64,000 nt of DNA from Natronococcus occultus SP4 (GCF_000328685.1 NC_019974.1:2843001-2907000); one strand, 5' to 3'. Counted from the first letter of the stretch, positions 34,414-42,579 are shown. A program made the numbers and translations. Notes: generated by a model from the sequence alone, not told the origin.

Positions 34414-35040
34414 ATGGACGAGACGACGCGACGGACGGCCGTCCTCGGAATCGGCAGCGTGCTGTTGCTCGGCGGCTGTTCGGACGCCGTCGATTCCGGC
34501 GACGAGGACGAGGGGAACGGCACGGACGACGGGAGTGAGACGGACGACGCGAACGGCACGGACGACACGAACGGCGCGTCGGGAGCCGAGTCGGCGGACA
34601 ACGAGAGCGACGGCGACGCGGACGTCAGTGACGACGAGGACGTCGACGACGCCGACGAGGACGAAACGGACGACGAGTACGAGGCGACCGCAGAGGGGAT
34701 GTCGAGCGACGAGTTCGTCGCGCGGGTCGAGGACGTCTACGACGGCGAGGTGGCCGCCTACGACGAGACCGAGACACACGGGGCGCTGACGCTCGTCGGC
34801 GACGCGGACGCCTCGCGGCTCGAGCTCGCGGGGGACGTCCAGGAGCTGCTGGACGTGTACAGCGTGTACGTCGAAGAGGGCGACCCGCCCGCCGAACAGC
34901 TCGCGGGCACGGTCGAGAGCGACGACGGCGGAATGATCGGCAGCGTCACGGTACAGACAGAATGGGTCGAGGCGTACAACCGCGGCGACATGTCCAGGGC
35001 GGAGCTGCGCGACCGCGTCCTCGAGACGGTCGAGACCTGA
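34414..35040 (+). CDS. Acidic Tat lipoprotein
   Basis: 208 residues. The N-terminus MDETTRRTAVLGIGSVLLL ends in the lipobox LGGC. About 70 residues of Asp/Glu/Thr/Gly linker follow. The C-terminal domain (about 95-208) is alpha/beta and acidic, ending YNRGDMSRAELRDRVLETVE, similar in pattern to the end of the divergent lipoprotein at 33711. The two may be distant paralogues or partners. No enzymatic motif is seen. Confidence 0.75.
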   Translation: MDETTRRTAVLGIGSVLLLGGCSDAVDSGDEDEGNGTDDGSETDDANGTDDTNGASGAESADNESDGDADVSDDEDVDDADEDETDDEYEATAEGMSSDEFVARVEDVYDGEVAAYDETETHGALTLVGDADASRLELAGDVQELLDVYSVYVEEGDPPAEQLAGTVESDDGGMIGSVTVQTEWVEAYNRGDMSRAELRDRVLETVET

Positions 35041-35447
35041 GGCGACTCACCTCGGCGCTGGTGTGGCGCTCGCGGTCATCGCTGTTTTGCCCTCCGTTCC
35101 GGACTGGGTGAAGTATCTCGGGGACACGTGGTTCGAGAACCGTCGATTCTCGTCACTGAGCGGGATCGAAGATCCCGCGAGGTCCGCGAACTCGAGAGTT
35201 CGCCTGATCACGAGAGCGCTTCGCTCTCTCGAACGACCCCGAGGCTTCACCGTTTTGTCCATGCCGACCAGTCGTGGCTCGGACAGTGTCGACGAACAAC
35301 AGCGCGCCGTTCGAACCACGGCTGGAGCACTGCGTGCACACCGGTGCCTGGCTGTCCGCCCGGGACCCACCGTGGCCATCGTGCCACCGGGTTGGAGCGT
35401 TGCGGTTCACTCCACCGGGCGAGCGCTCCGGTGTAGCGACGCCGTGC
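35041..35447. other. Non-coding interval with a cluster of stem-loops
   Basis: No supported gene. Four compact inverted repeats lie at 35134-35228 (listed separately). The remainder shows no pattern I can interpret. Confidence 0.5.
35134..35228. repeat. Cluster of four perfect stem-loops
   Basis: Stem pairs are CGAGAA/TTCTCG (35134-35139 with 35147-35152), GCGGGATC/GATCCCGC (35160-35167 with 35171-35178), GCGAACT/AGTTCGC (35186-35192 with 35197-35203) and GAGAGCG/CGCTCTC (35212-35218 with 35222-35228). The GAA-loop hairpin resembles one downstream of tnpB (38804-38824). This may be an IS remnant or a structured RNA. Confidence 0.6.
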
Positions 35448-35783
35448 TCACCGCGGGCGCGACGAAGCGTCCTCGAGGACGGCGAGCCCGTAACAGTCGA
35501 CCACGCTACACACGAGGACGGCAAGCGGGACGGCGACGTCGGCGAACCCGCCGACCCGGAGCAGGGTGAGGAGGGGTGGTTCCGCGAGGACGGGCGCCGT
35601 GCTGAGGACCGCAAGGGTCGCGATACAGAGTCCCGCCCAGGCGAGCCCGCGGCGCCAGTGGCCCATGGCGGCGTGGCCCGCGCCGGGGACGATGATCGCC
35701 AGCGCGTACGCCAGCCAGATGCGGCCGCGGTCGGTGAGGCGCCGTCCTCGCGAGCGGAGCTCGGTCGGTGTTGAGACCGACAT
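35448..35783 (-). CDS. Small membrane protein with G-x-G-H motif
   Basis: 111 residues with three hydrophobic helices; the first contains IIVPGAGHAAMGHWRRGLAW, the same type of turn found in the zinc-ribbon membrane protein at 17028. It lacks the zinc ribbon. The termini are basic. Function unknown. Confidence 0.7.
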   Translation of the reverse strand: MSVSTPTELRSRGRRLTDRGRIWLAYALAIIVPGAGHAAMGHWRRGLAWAGLCIATLAVLSTAPVLAEPPLLTLLRVGGFADVAVPLAVLVCSVVDCYGLAVLEDASSRPR

Positions 35784-36458
35784 CAGCGATTGCCTCCCGC
35801 GGAGTGGCGTCGGAACGGTGCTCGTGACTGCATGCTCGAGTTGCCCACACCGAGACGTATGAAAGTCAGTCAGACGACCGTGTGACGCCCGTCAGAACGA
35901 GTCCTCGTGGCCAGCAGCGATCGGCGTGGAAGCCGGCTGCTGGCGTCGGCTGTGGCAGATCGAGCCCGTTCCGCCGTCGGCGTCCTGGAGCCTCGCTCGT
36001 CGGCGTGGCGCGACGGGCCGATCAAAACAGCTTCACCAGCGCTAGAGACTCCGGTTCGAGTAATACGGGAAACTAACACACGTATATTACATTTGAAGGT
36101 TCGTTCGGCGGGTGTTCGGACCAGCGGGCCGACGGCGAGCTCACCTTCGTCGCAGCCTGTTCGGAGCGAACCGACAGCGTCGGGGCCCGTCTCGACACGC
36201 TCGAGGTCGGGCAGAGCGGCCCGTTTGCAGTATCCCAGGAGGACGCGACGGCGCTCCTCGAGTAGGCGTTAGTCGGTACCGACAGATGCGAACGTACCGC
36301 CGTCCCTTCCAGCAGCTAGTAGCGCCGTCGAGAGAGGCGTGCAGCATACACAACACAGACAGCACCCTGGCAGATGAAGAACCCCCCGAGTGTCGAGGCC
36401 ATCGATTCGCCGAGCAGCCAAACACGGATTTAAGTCTGGTGCTGATGTATTACCTGAT
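35784..36458. other. Non-coding interval with promoter-like copy and coding remnant
   Basis: 675 bases. A promoter-like segment at 36048-36094 resembles that at 38979-39025. It is followed by an open frame without a start codon (36074-36266), listed as a remnant. The TATA-like GGATTTAAG near 36427 serves the antitoxin-like gene. The first 250 bases show nothing I can support. Confidence 0.45.
36074..36266 (+). pseudogene. Coding remnant without start codon
   Basis: The frame ending with TAG at 36264-36266 has haloarchaeal codon use and reads ADGELTFVAACSERTDSVGA, then RLDTLEVGQSGPFAVSQEDA and TALLE. No ATG, GTG or TTG start precedes it before an upstream stop. It looks like the C-terminal end of a lost gene. 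A second coding-like fragment with the shared sequence GGGCCGACGGCGAG occurs at about 37197-37300. Confidence 0.35.
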
Positions 36459-36710
36459 ATGGCCGCCGACATTTCCGACCGGGTTCGAGAGATCGCGGAG
36501 GCACGTGAACTTTCGGAGTCCGAAGTGTTTGAGCGAGCCCTCGAGCGTGGTCTCGAAGACCTCTGGACGGATCTCGTGCTCGCGCAGTACCTCGAGGGGA
36601 ACCTCGAGCGTGAGGGCGCTATCGAGCGCGTCGGTCGGACGAAGGTCGAACGCGTCGAACGGGAGCAAGCGGTTGTCGAGGAGGACGTTGACTGGGGTCT
36701 GAACGCGTGA
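36459..36710 (+). CDS. Antitoxin-like protein of a PIN toxin pair
   Basis: 83 residues. The first 45 (MAADISDRVREIAEARELSE, then SEVFERALERGLEDLW) form a RHH/VapB-like helical DNA-binding segment. The charged C-terminus (ERVGRTKVERVEREQAVVEE) is expected to wrap the toxin. A TATA-like GGATTTAAG about 28 bases before the ATG suggests a leaderless message. The stop overlaps the GTG start of the PIN gene (GTGA, 36707-36710). Confidence 0.78.
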   Translation: MAADISDRVREIAEARELSESEVFERALERGLEDLWTDLVLAQYLEGNLEREGAIERVGRTKVERVEREQAVVEEDVDWGLNA

Positions 36711-37177
36711 CGGTCGCAGCTGTCTCAGATGCGGGACCGATCATTCACCTCGCCGAAATCGATTCGCTCGAGTTGCTCGCGGCGTTCGAGACGCTCTATC
36801 TCCCAGAGACGGTTTACGAGGAGGTGGAGGCCGGTGGGGTTCCGGGCGGGCTAACTGACGTCTCGTACGAACTCGTCGACGGTGACGAACCCGAGACCGG
36901 AGCAGCGGACCTGGACGCTGGAGAACGCGCCGCAATGGCTGTCGCAAAGGAACGCGAGGTCGTTCTCCTGACGGATGATCTCGCCGCTCGGGAAGCAGCA
37001 TCCGACGCTGATATCGAAGTGCACGGATCCATCGGCATTATCGCGCTCGGTTACAGTCGTGGATTGCTCGACAAAGACGAAGCGGCATCGCGTATGCGAG
37101 CACTCCAGCGAGAGACGAGTCTCTTCGTGACCAAGGCAGTCGTGGAGCGCGGTATCCGTCTTTTGGACGAGCAGTAA
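36707..37177 (+). CDS. PIN-domain (DUF3368-like) nuclease toxin
   Basis: 156 residues from GTG. The first conserved Asp is in VSDAGPIIHLAEID, a conserved Glu lies in the LYLPETVYEEVE region, and the later acidic cluster is in VVLLTDDLAAREAA. This is the order of the PIN-domain active site in the DUF3368 branch. Family toxins cut RNA or tRNA and are held by the co-encoded antitoxin. The four-base overlap with the upstream gene supports a VapBC-type module. It sits directly before a tnpB element, a usual setting for mobile modules. Confidence 0.82.
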   Translation: MTVAAVSDAGPIIHLAEIDSLELLAAFETLYLPETVYEEVEAGGVPGGLTDVSYELVDGDEPETGAADLDAGERAAMAVAKEREVVLLTDDLAAREAASDADIEVHGSIGIIALGYSRGLLDKDEAASRMRALQRETSLFVTKAVVERGIRLLDEQ

Positions 37178-37444
37178 CAGAGCGAGACGGATCTGTAGCT
37201 TCGCTGCTCGAGCGCCTCAGCGACGCCGGCCCGTCGATCTCGCTCACGGTCGGTGCGTTCCAGGCGTGGGCCGACGGCGAGGGGGACACGCTTCAGCATA
37301 ATTCGAGGTGGAGCCTCCGACCTCAAGGAGCGAGTGTAGCGAGCGAGTAGGTCGGAGAGGAAACCGACTAAGGACGACGCAACCGCACGACGGTAGCTAC
37401 CCGACTCCCGAGATTATAAGAATCGTCAAGTAGTAATCTGAAAT

Positions 37445-38740
37445 ATGGAGGTGCGTCGAACTGCGCCGGTCAAACTCGTCGTTCCCGATGAGCGGCGCAA
37501 CGACCTCCACGAATCCGCGCGACAGTTCCTTCACTGCGCGAACCGTGCTGCCGAGTTCTGTTGGGACGACCGCTCCTACGCGAACTGCGTTACGGCGAAC
37601 ACGACCGCACGGGACGCACTCTACGCGGAGCTGCGGGAGGAAACTGACCTCACCGCGAACCTCGTTCAAGAGGCCATCCGACGTGCCGTCCAAGCGACGA
37701 AAGGGTGCGTCGAACGGTGGAAACAGGGCAAGCGCGTGAGCCAACCGGAGTTCACTTCGTGGAGCATGGTCTACGACAAGCGAAGCGCAACGTTCTACCG
37801 CGACCGCGTATCCCTCTCGACCGTCAACGGGCGCATTGAGTGCGAGTTTGAACTCCCCACGGACAGCCCGACGCCATACGAGCAGTACGTTCTCTCGGAG
37901 GACTACGAGTTCCGAGCAAGCACACTCCAATACGACAAGGCGACCGACGAGTTCTACTTCCACATCACGACGCGGAAGTACGATTCGGACGATGACGAGG
38001 TTTCGGAAGATACTGAGCACCAAACAGTCCTCGGTATTGACCTCGGCATCAACAGCCTCGCAGTAGCTTCAACCGGCACGTTCTGGCAGGGGAACGACTA
38101 CGATCATTGGTGCCGCGAGTTCGAGAAGCGGCGTAGTGAGATGCAACAGCGCGGCACGCAAGCCGCGCACAACGCCCTGCTTCGCCTTGGCAAGCGCGAA
38201 GAAGCATGGCGGAAACAGTACATCCACACGATCGCCAACGAGATCGTTTCGGAAGCCGTCAAGAACAGATGCGACGTGATCGTGTTCGAGGACCTAACGG
38301 ACATCCGCAAGCGGCTTCCGCAGGCGAAGTGGCACCACATCTGGGCGTTTCGACGCCTTGCCGAGTACGTCGGGTACAAAGCTCCCGAACAGGGCGTCTC
38401 CGTGGAGCAAGTCGCGCCGAACCACACGTCCCAACGCTGTTCTCGGACGGACTGTGGGTTCACGCATGAGGACAACCGCCACGGAGAACACTTCGAGTGC
38501 CAGAAGTGCGGCTACGAGGTGAACGCAGACTACAATGCAGCGAAGAATATCGGGCTACGCTACGCCCGGAAGCGGAAACACAGACTCCGTTCCTCGCCCA
38601 CGTCGGGGAGCGGAGACGTCTTGGAAAGCGGAGCTTTCCAATGGTCAGGAAATCTTCGATTTCCTTCGACACCAGTAGACGTGCGTGTGAATGGTGGGAT
38701 GTTGAACGGCGAGAGTTACCAGGCTATTGCTGGTAACTGA
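37445..38740 (+). CDS. tnpB: TnpB, RNA-guided RuvC nuclease-like protein of an IS1341-type element
   Basis: 431 residues, full length for the family. The RuvC active-site residues are all present: Asp199 in GIDLGINSLAV, Glu282 in VFEDLTDIRK and Asp362 in NADYNAAKNIG. A zinc finger lies between the last two (CSRTDCG...CQKCGYE). The N-terminal region is the wedge/REC-like segment. TnpB proteins use an RNA made from the element's 3' end to cut DNA at vacated sites. No tnpA is present nearby, so this is an orphan tnpB. The gene appears intact and starts at the ATG at 37445. Confidence 0.95.
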   Translation: MEVRRTAPVKLVVPDERRNDLHESARQFLHCANRAAEFCWDDRSYANCVTANTTARDALYAELREETDLTANLVQEAIRRAVQATKGCVERWKQGKRVSQPEFTSWSMVYDKRSATFYRDRVSLSTVNGRIECEFELPTDSPTPYEQYVLSEDYEFRASTLQYDKATDEFYFHITTRKYDSDDDEVSEDTEHQTVLGIDLGINSLAVASTGTFWQGNDYDHWCREFEKRRSEMQQRGTQAAHNALLRLGKREEAWRKQYIHTIANEIVSEAVKNRCDVIVFEDLTDIRKRLPQAKWHHIWAFRRLAEYVGYKAPEQGVSVEQVAPNHTSQRCSRTDCGFTHEDNRHGEHFECQKCGYEVNADYNAAKNIGLRYARKRKHRLRSSPTSGSGDVLESGAFQWSGNLRFPSTPVDVRVNGGMLNGESYQAIAGN

Positions 38741-39073
38741 TTGCCGGGAGTCCACATCAAAGCCCCATCTGCGCACGGGCGCTACGCGCCCGTTCGCATG
38801 GTCCGTGGGACCGAAGGTCCCACGCTACCCTCAAGGACTGAGGCGCGTATGCGCCGAAGGAGTAGGGTGGGGTAGTTTACCCGCCATCCACGGTCTCGCC
38901 GTCGCCACGGGATCCGACCGTCGGACGCGGACAACGTGTGGCGACGGGTCGACCGGAGACAGCTCCCATCCACTACACACTCCGAGCTCGAATAATATGG
39001 TAAATTAACACCCTTATACTACATTAGCTATATGCACGGAGATATTAAGTAGTGGAAGGCCGTTCTCCGGAGT
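38741..39073. other. 3' end of the tnpB element and promoter of the next gene
   Basis: The first 130 bases carry the hairpins listed separately. From about 38979 there is an AT-rich promoter-like stretch similar to 36048-36094, followed by the ATG of the small winged-helix gene at 39074. No other gene is visible. Confidence 0.55.
38775..38855 (+). ncRNA. Candidate tnpB guide RNA (omega/reRNA) region
   Basis: Three consecutive stem-loops immediately follow tnpB: ACGGGCG/CGCCCGT, CGTGGGACC/GGTCCCACG with a GAA loop, and GGCGC/GCGCC. Guide RNAs of TnpB are transcribed from the 3' end of the gene and element, with the guide taken from DNA just outside the right end. Position and structure fit, but the RNA boundaries are not visible from sequence alone. 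Confidence 0.45.
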
Positions 39074-39304
39074 ATGCCACTGAGCACAACGCAGTCGACC
39101 ACGACCGTCCGCAACGTTTCCGCGACGCTGCAGTCCCCTCGGACGAAGCTCGTCTACCTCTACCTCAGCCAGGGGGAGGCGACGGTCGACACGCTGCAGG
39201 CCGACCTCGACATCAACAAGACCACGCTCTACCCGATCCTGCAGACGCTGGCCGGCAACGGGCTCGTCGAGCGCGCCGACGGCGAAACGTTCCGCTGTTG
39301 CTAA
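39074..39304 (+). CDS. 76-residue winged-helix protein
   Basis: The sequence has a helix SATLQSPRTKLVYLYLSQGE, a recognition unit DLDINKTTLYPILQTLAGNG and a wing VERADGETFRCC. Small stand-alone winged helices of this form are common in haloarchaea. Eight bases after its stop begins a 57-residue membrane protein in the same direction, so the pair probably forms an operon. Target unknown. Confidence 0.75.
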   Translation: MPLSTTQSTTTVRNVSATLQSPRTKLVYLYLSQGEATVDTLQADLDINKTTLYPILQTLAGNGLVERADGETFRCC

Positions 39305-39311
39305 CAGCCGG

Positions 39312-39485
39312 GTGGTCGATCCGCTTCCCGCGTCCGTCGAACTCGCGATCTATCTTTACTTCCTCGGGGTTGCAGCCGTCGGGCTCGCGGTCCACGGCCG
39401 GCTCTGGCTTGCGTCCCGCGTGCGACGCCGACTGTACGACGGTGCGTTCGTCTCCGCCGTCGTCGATCGGCGAGAAGAGCCGTAG
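39312..39485 (+). CDS. 57-residue membrane protein after the winged helix
   Basis: It begins with GTG at 39312 and ends with TAG at 39483. The product reads VVDPLPASVELAIYLYFLGV followed by AAVGLAVHGRLWLASRVRRR and a short tail ending DRREEP. One membrane helix and a positively charged inner segment are clear. Codon use and the eight-base distance from the upstream gene support it. Confidence 0.6.
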   Translation: MVDPLPASVELAIYLYFLGVAAVGLAVHGRLWLASRVRRRLYDGAFVSAVVDRREEP

Positions 39486-39486
39486 C

Positions 39487-39553
39487 ACCCACGACGCTGG
39501 ACTCGTCGATTGTCAACAGGAGCAGTAGGACCCACGACGCTGGACTCGTCGAT
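39487..39553. repeat. 24-bp direct repeat, two copies
   Basis: ACCCACGACGCTGGACTCGTCGAT occurs at 39487-39510 and again at 39530-39553, 43 bases apart, and both copies look identical. Just beyond lies a palindromic IS end (39622-39641), so the duplication may be a trace of transposition or deletion. Confidence 0.7.
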
Positions 39554-39621
39554 CGGCGTCCACCTAGATCGCAGCCGCTGCCGGAATCCCCCGTGGGCTG
39601 ATTCAGCAGTGACGGATTCAT

Positions 39622-39641
39622 CCCACGGCTACCGCCGTGGG
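39622..39641. repeat. Solo IS200/IS605-type palindromic end
   Basis: CCCACGGC (39622-39629) and GCCGTGGG (39634-39641) form an eight-base stem with a TACC loop, followed by TTTTCTCC. This is the form of haloarchaeal tnpB-element right ends. There is no transposase here. The stop codon of the HalOD1 gene (39629-39631) lies inside it. Confidence 0.6.
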
Positions 39642-39913
39642 TTTTCTCCTGGATTTCGTGTAAACTCGCACTCTTCTACGGTTAGTTCGCCACCGTTCGT
39701 CACCGTAATCAGATACTCCCCGTACTCGAACGTCACTTCGATCTGTGTGCCCGGCGCGTCTAGTAACACGTTCAGAGCGTTGGTATCGATGGCCTCATAC
39801 AGCGGTTCGAGTTCAGTGATATCGGTCTCTTCCAGCTCTGCGACTGCACGGACGACAGACGTGGTTGGTGTCTCGTAGCTCTGCACGTCTTGTATGACTT
39901 GTTCACTCCCCAT
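39629..39913 (-). CDS. HalOD1-domain protein with C-terminus altered by an IS end
   Basis: 94 residues from the ATG at 39913 (MGSEQVIQDVQSYETPTTSV). The HalOD1 core is present: VVRAVAELEETDITELEPLY, then AIDTNALNVLLDA and strands VTFEYGEYLITVTNGG. HalOD1 is a haloarchaeal output domain of signalling proteins. The last eight residues (NPGENPRR) are encoded by the palindromic IS end, which also supplies the TAG. The native C-terminus was probably replaced, although the domain itself seems complete. Confidence 0.8.
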   Translation of the reverse strand: MGSEQVIQDVQSYETPTTSVVRAVAELEETDITELEPLYEAIDTNALNVLLDAPGTQIEVTFEYGEYLITVTNGGELTVEECEFTRNPGENPRR

Positions 39914-40520
39914 GTGTCTCGCTACCCATGCGCGGTCACAGCCTCGAGACGTATAGTCGTCATCCCAAAGTGTGTGGTGTATCAACAGAAACCATGTACG
40001 AGATATCCGAACGGAGCCAGGAGCCGTCCGCTTCCGTCTCCGACTCGAGACGAGAAAGACGGTCGGCGTTCGCCACCCCGGGCCGTGACCTAACAGTCGT
40101 CGGCGACGTTCGGTGTACTCACAGCCGAAGTGGGCGTACACTCGCTTTTCGGTCCGTCAAGCGGCTTCCACTCGGGGGTCCGATGGATCGAGTGAACGCG
40201 TTTTCGGGATCGGTCCGTCCCGTTCGGTCGTTGCTTCGCCAGCTATGCCAATAGTTGGCACGTCAGGGAGTGATAGCTTCCGCGACAGGCCTCCTCCCGA
40301 GCTAGCCCCGATTCCCGTGGCCGATCTCGCGACGGCAAGCGGGAACGGCGGGAGGGTCTCAGACGCCGACGATGGCGACGGGCTCACGTCCACCTCCAGG
40401 TGCGGAATTCGAGCGGTCAACCAGAATAGCCATTACAACCGAGGCCGCAGTGGAAGCTACCAGCGGCGGACTCTAGCCGACGGTGGGAGATGATCTGGAG
40501 ATGCTATCGACGGTGATTCA
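39914..40520. other. Non-coding interval
   Basis: About 600 bases with open frames that lack haloarchaeal protein character (Ser/Arg/Pro-rich translations without hydrophobic cores). No repeats or TATA-like strings of note apart from weak AT-rich spots. I see no gene I can support. Confidence 0.45.
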
Positions 40521-41486
40521 ATGGAGATAGGGCTCTTGCTCGTCGTCTTTTTGTTAGGTGGGATACTCGGCTTCTTCTCGCCGTTCGAAGGGACGAATCG
40601 GGTCGCAGACGGGATCGTCCTCGTCGGGCTCGCGGTGTTGCTTTTCGCCATCGGTGCACAGATCGGCGGAGACGAGCAGCTGTTTCGAAACATCAACACG
40701 ATCGGCATCTCTGCGGCCATCCTGTGTGTCGGCAGTGTGATCGGCAGCATTGCATGCGTCTACACGAGTGCCTCGTTCGTACTCGTTGACGACGGCTCCA
40801 CCACCTCGTCGTCCGAAGAGTCCACGTCGTCTCCGGCCCGCGGACAACCAGAAACGACAGCCACAGAATCAGCGGGATTCGACTGGAAAACGACCGGGAT
40901 CGTCTTCGGCTCACTCTCGGCGGGATTCGTCCTTTCGTCGGTCGTCCTCTCCGGACGAATCGTTACGGAACTGGAGTCCGTAAGCGTCTCTGCACTCTGG
41001 GTGCTCCTCTTCGGCGTCGGACTCGCGGTCGGAAGCGATACCGGATCGTTAGGATACGTCAAGCGTCTCGGCTGGGGCGTCTTTCTGATTCCCGTTGCAA
41101 TAGCCGTCGGGAGCATCGTCGGCGGCATGCTCGTCGGGCTCGCAATCGGCATGCCAGTCTCCCACGGCGCTGCAGTCGCAGCGGGGTTCGGGTGGTACAG
41201 CTACGCCGGTGTCATCATGTTCGATCTCGGCGGCACAGAGCTCGGCGCGGTAGCGTTCCTCGCGAATCTCTTTCGAGAAGTCCTCACACTCCTCATCGTC
41301 CCAGCCATCGTCGATCGGCTGAACGGGATTACGAGTATCGCTCCGGGCGGTGCCACGACGATGGACGTGACGCTTCCACTCATTCAGAACGCCGCCGGGG
41401 ACGAGTTCGTCGTTCCAGCACTGCTCAACGGATTCGTGCTGTCGGTGTTCGCGGTAGTTCTCATTCCGTTGTTTATGCAAATCTGA
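40521..41486 (+). CDS. lysO: LysO-family lysine exporter-like protein
   Basis: 321 residues with about eight hydrophobic segments and a hydrophilic loop at about 95-125. The two halves match the LysO (YbjE/DUF340) arrangement: an N-terminal pair of helices with IGAQIGGDEQL, and a C-terminal domain containing AAVAAGFGWYSYAGVIMFDL and AFLANLFREVLTLLIVP. In bacteria LysO exports lysine and thialysine. The loop of Ser/Thr/Glu is longer than in bacterial proteins. It stands alone, without an amino-acid biosynthesis neighbour. Confidence 0.85.
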   Translation: MEIGLLLVVFLLGGILGFFSPFEGTNRVADGIVLVGLAVLLFAIGAQIGGDEQLFRNINTIGISAAILCVGSVIGSIACVYTSASFVLVDDGSTTSSSEESTSSPARGQPETTATESAGFDWKTTGIVFGSLSAGFVLSSVVLSGRIVTELESVSVSALWVLLFGVGLAVGSDTGSLGYVKRLGWGVFLIPVAIAVGSIVGGMLVGLAIGMPVSHGAAVAAGFGWYSYAGVIMFDLGGTELGAVAFLANLFREVLTLLIVPAIVDRLNGITSIAPGGATTMDVTLPLIQNAAGDEFVVPALLNGFVLSVFAVVLIPLFMQI

Positions 41487-41674
41487 GTCCACCCGCCACT
41501 GAACTGCTGAGGAGCGACGGCCCTCGGGTCGGGACTCACCGATCCTCGTCACCGCGTTAGACACGGTCGAACGGTTCTGAGAGCCGACCCGGTCGGGACA
41601 GCGGTCTCCGAACCCGACGCGTTGTGTGGGAAAGAGCCACATGATCTGCCGGCGTAGTCGCCCAGAGAGGGGAC

Positions 41675-42466
41675 ATGGAAACCGTCACCGCAGCGGATGG
41701 CACGGCGATCGCATACGAGCGAACGGGGAGCGGGCCGCCGCTCGTGCTCGTCCACGGCTCCACCGCCACCCACACGGCGTGGGAGCCGGTTCGCCCCGCG
41801 TTCGCGGAACAGTTCACGGTCTACGCGATGGATCGTCGCGGCCTCGGCGAGAGCGAGGACGCCGACGAGTACGCCCTCGAACGGGAGGCCGAGGACGTGA
41901 CCGCGCTCGTGGAATCGCTCGCGGCCCCCGCCGTCCTGTTCGGTCACTCCTACGGCGCCCTCGTCTCGCTGGAGGCAGCCCTCCGAACCGACGGGCTCCG
42001 CGTCCTCGTCCTGTACGAGCCGGTGTTTCCCGTCGGCGACGACGAACTCTACGCCGAGGCGCTGCTCGCCGAGATGGGAACCCTCCACGACGAGGGGGCC
42101 TCCGAGGAGCTGCTCGTCGTGTTCCTCGAGGAGATCGTCGAGCTCCCGCCGGCGGAGATCGACGCGCTGCGCTCGGACGCGAGCTGGCCGGCCCTCGTCG
42201 AGACGTCCCGGACGCTGTACCGCGAGACGGCGACCGAACACGAGTACGAGTTCGATCCGAGCCGGGTCGGGGAGCTGCCCACGCCGACGGTCCTGGTGAC
42301 CGGAACCGAGAGTCCGACCGATTTCAGGGCCCCGACGGCCGCACTCGACGAGGCGCTCCCGGACAGTCGCGTCGTCACCCTCGACGAACGGGGCCACGAC
42401 GCGATCCACGCCGCGCCGGAGCTCGTCGTCGAGGAAGTCCTCGCAGCGATCCGGGCGTCGGAGTAG
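41675..42466 (+). CDS. Alpha/beta-fold hydrolase (esterase or similar)
   Basis: 263 residues. The oxyanion strand VLVHGSTATHTAW, the nucleophile elbow LFGHSYGALVSLEAA (Ser in GHSYG) and the late His in DERGHDAIHAAPE are all present; the acid is probably in the VLVTGTESPTDF region. There is no signal peptide. The fold and length match the alpha/beta hydrolase-1 group, whose substrates range from esters to lactones and epoxides. Nothing nearby points to one substrate. Confidence 0.88.
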   Translation: METVTAADGTAIAYERTGSGPPLVLVHGSTATHTAWEPVRPAFAEQFTVYAMDRRGLGESEDADEYALEREAEDVTALVESLAAPAVLFGHSYGALVSLEAALRTDGLRVLVLYEPVFPVGDDELYAEALLAEMGTLHDEGASEELLVVFLEEIVELPPAEIDALRSDASWPALVETSRTLYRETATEHEYEFDPSRVGELPTPTVLVTGTESPTDFRAPTAALDEALPDSRVVTLDERGHDAIHAAPELVVEEVLAAIRASE

Positions 42467-42579
42467 CGCGGTCGATCCCGCGATCGGTCCGTTCGGCCCG
42501 CGGTCGACCGCGACGTCCTCGCGATCGGTCCCGTCGAATCCGCGATCCAGCGGCTCCCAGCAGCCACGGCCTCACCGCG

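Larger units (their letters stand above)
37315..38870 (+). mobile_element. IS1341-type (tnpB-only IS200/IS605 family) element
   Basis: The element contains one tnpB gene and no tnpA. A left-side inverted repeat (CTCCGACCT at 37315-37323 pairs with AGGTCGGAG at 37349-37357) and three right-side hairpins (38775-38793, 38804-38824, 38842-38855) mark approximate ends; exact cleavage sites were not determined. It probably moves in trans with a TnpA elsewhere. It is inserted immediately after the VapBC-like module. Confidence 0.75.

Noticed and set aside
40113-40493. Possible 126-codon gene before the LysO-type gene
   Set aside because: Ser/Arg/Pro-rich product without domains; no promoter or ribosome binding site.
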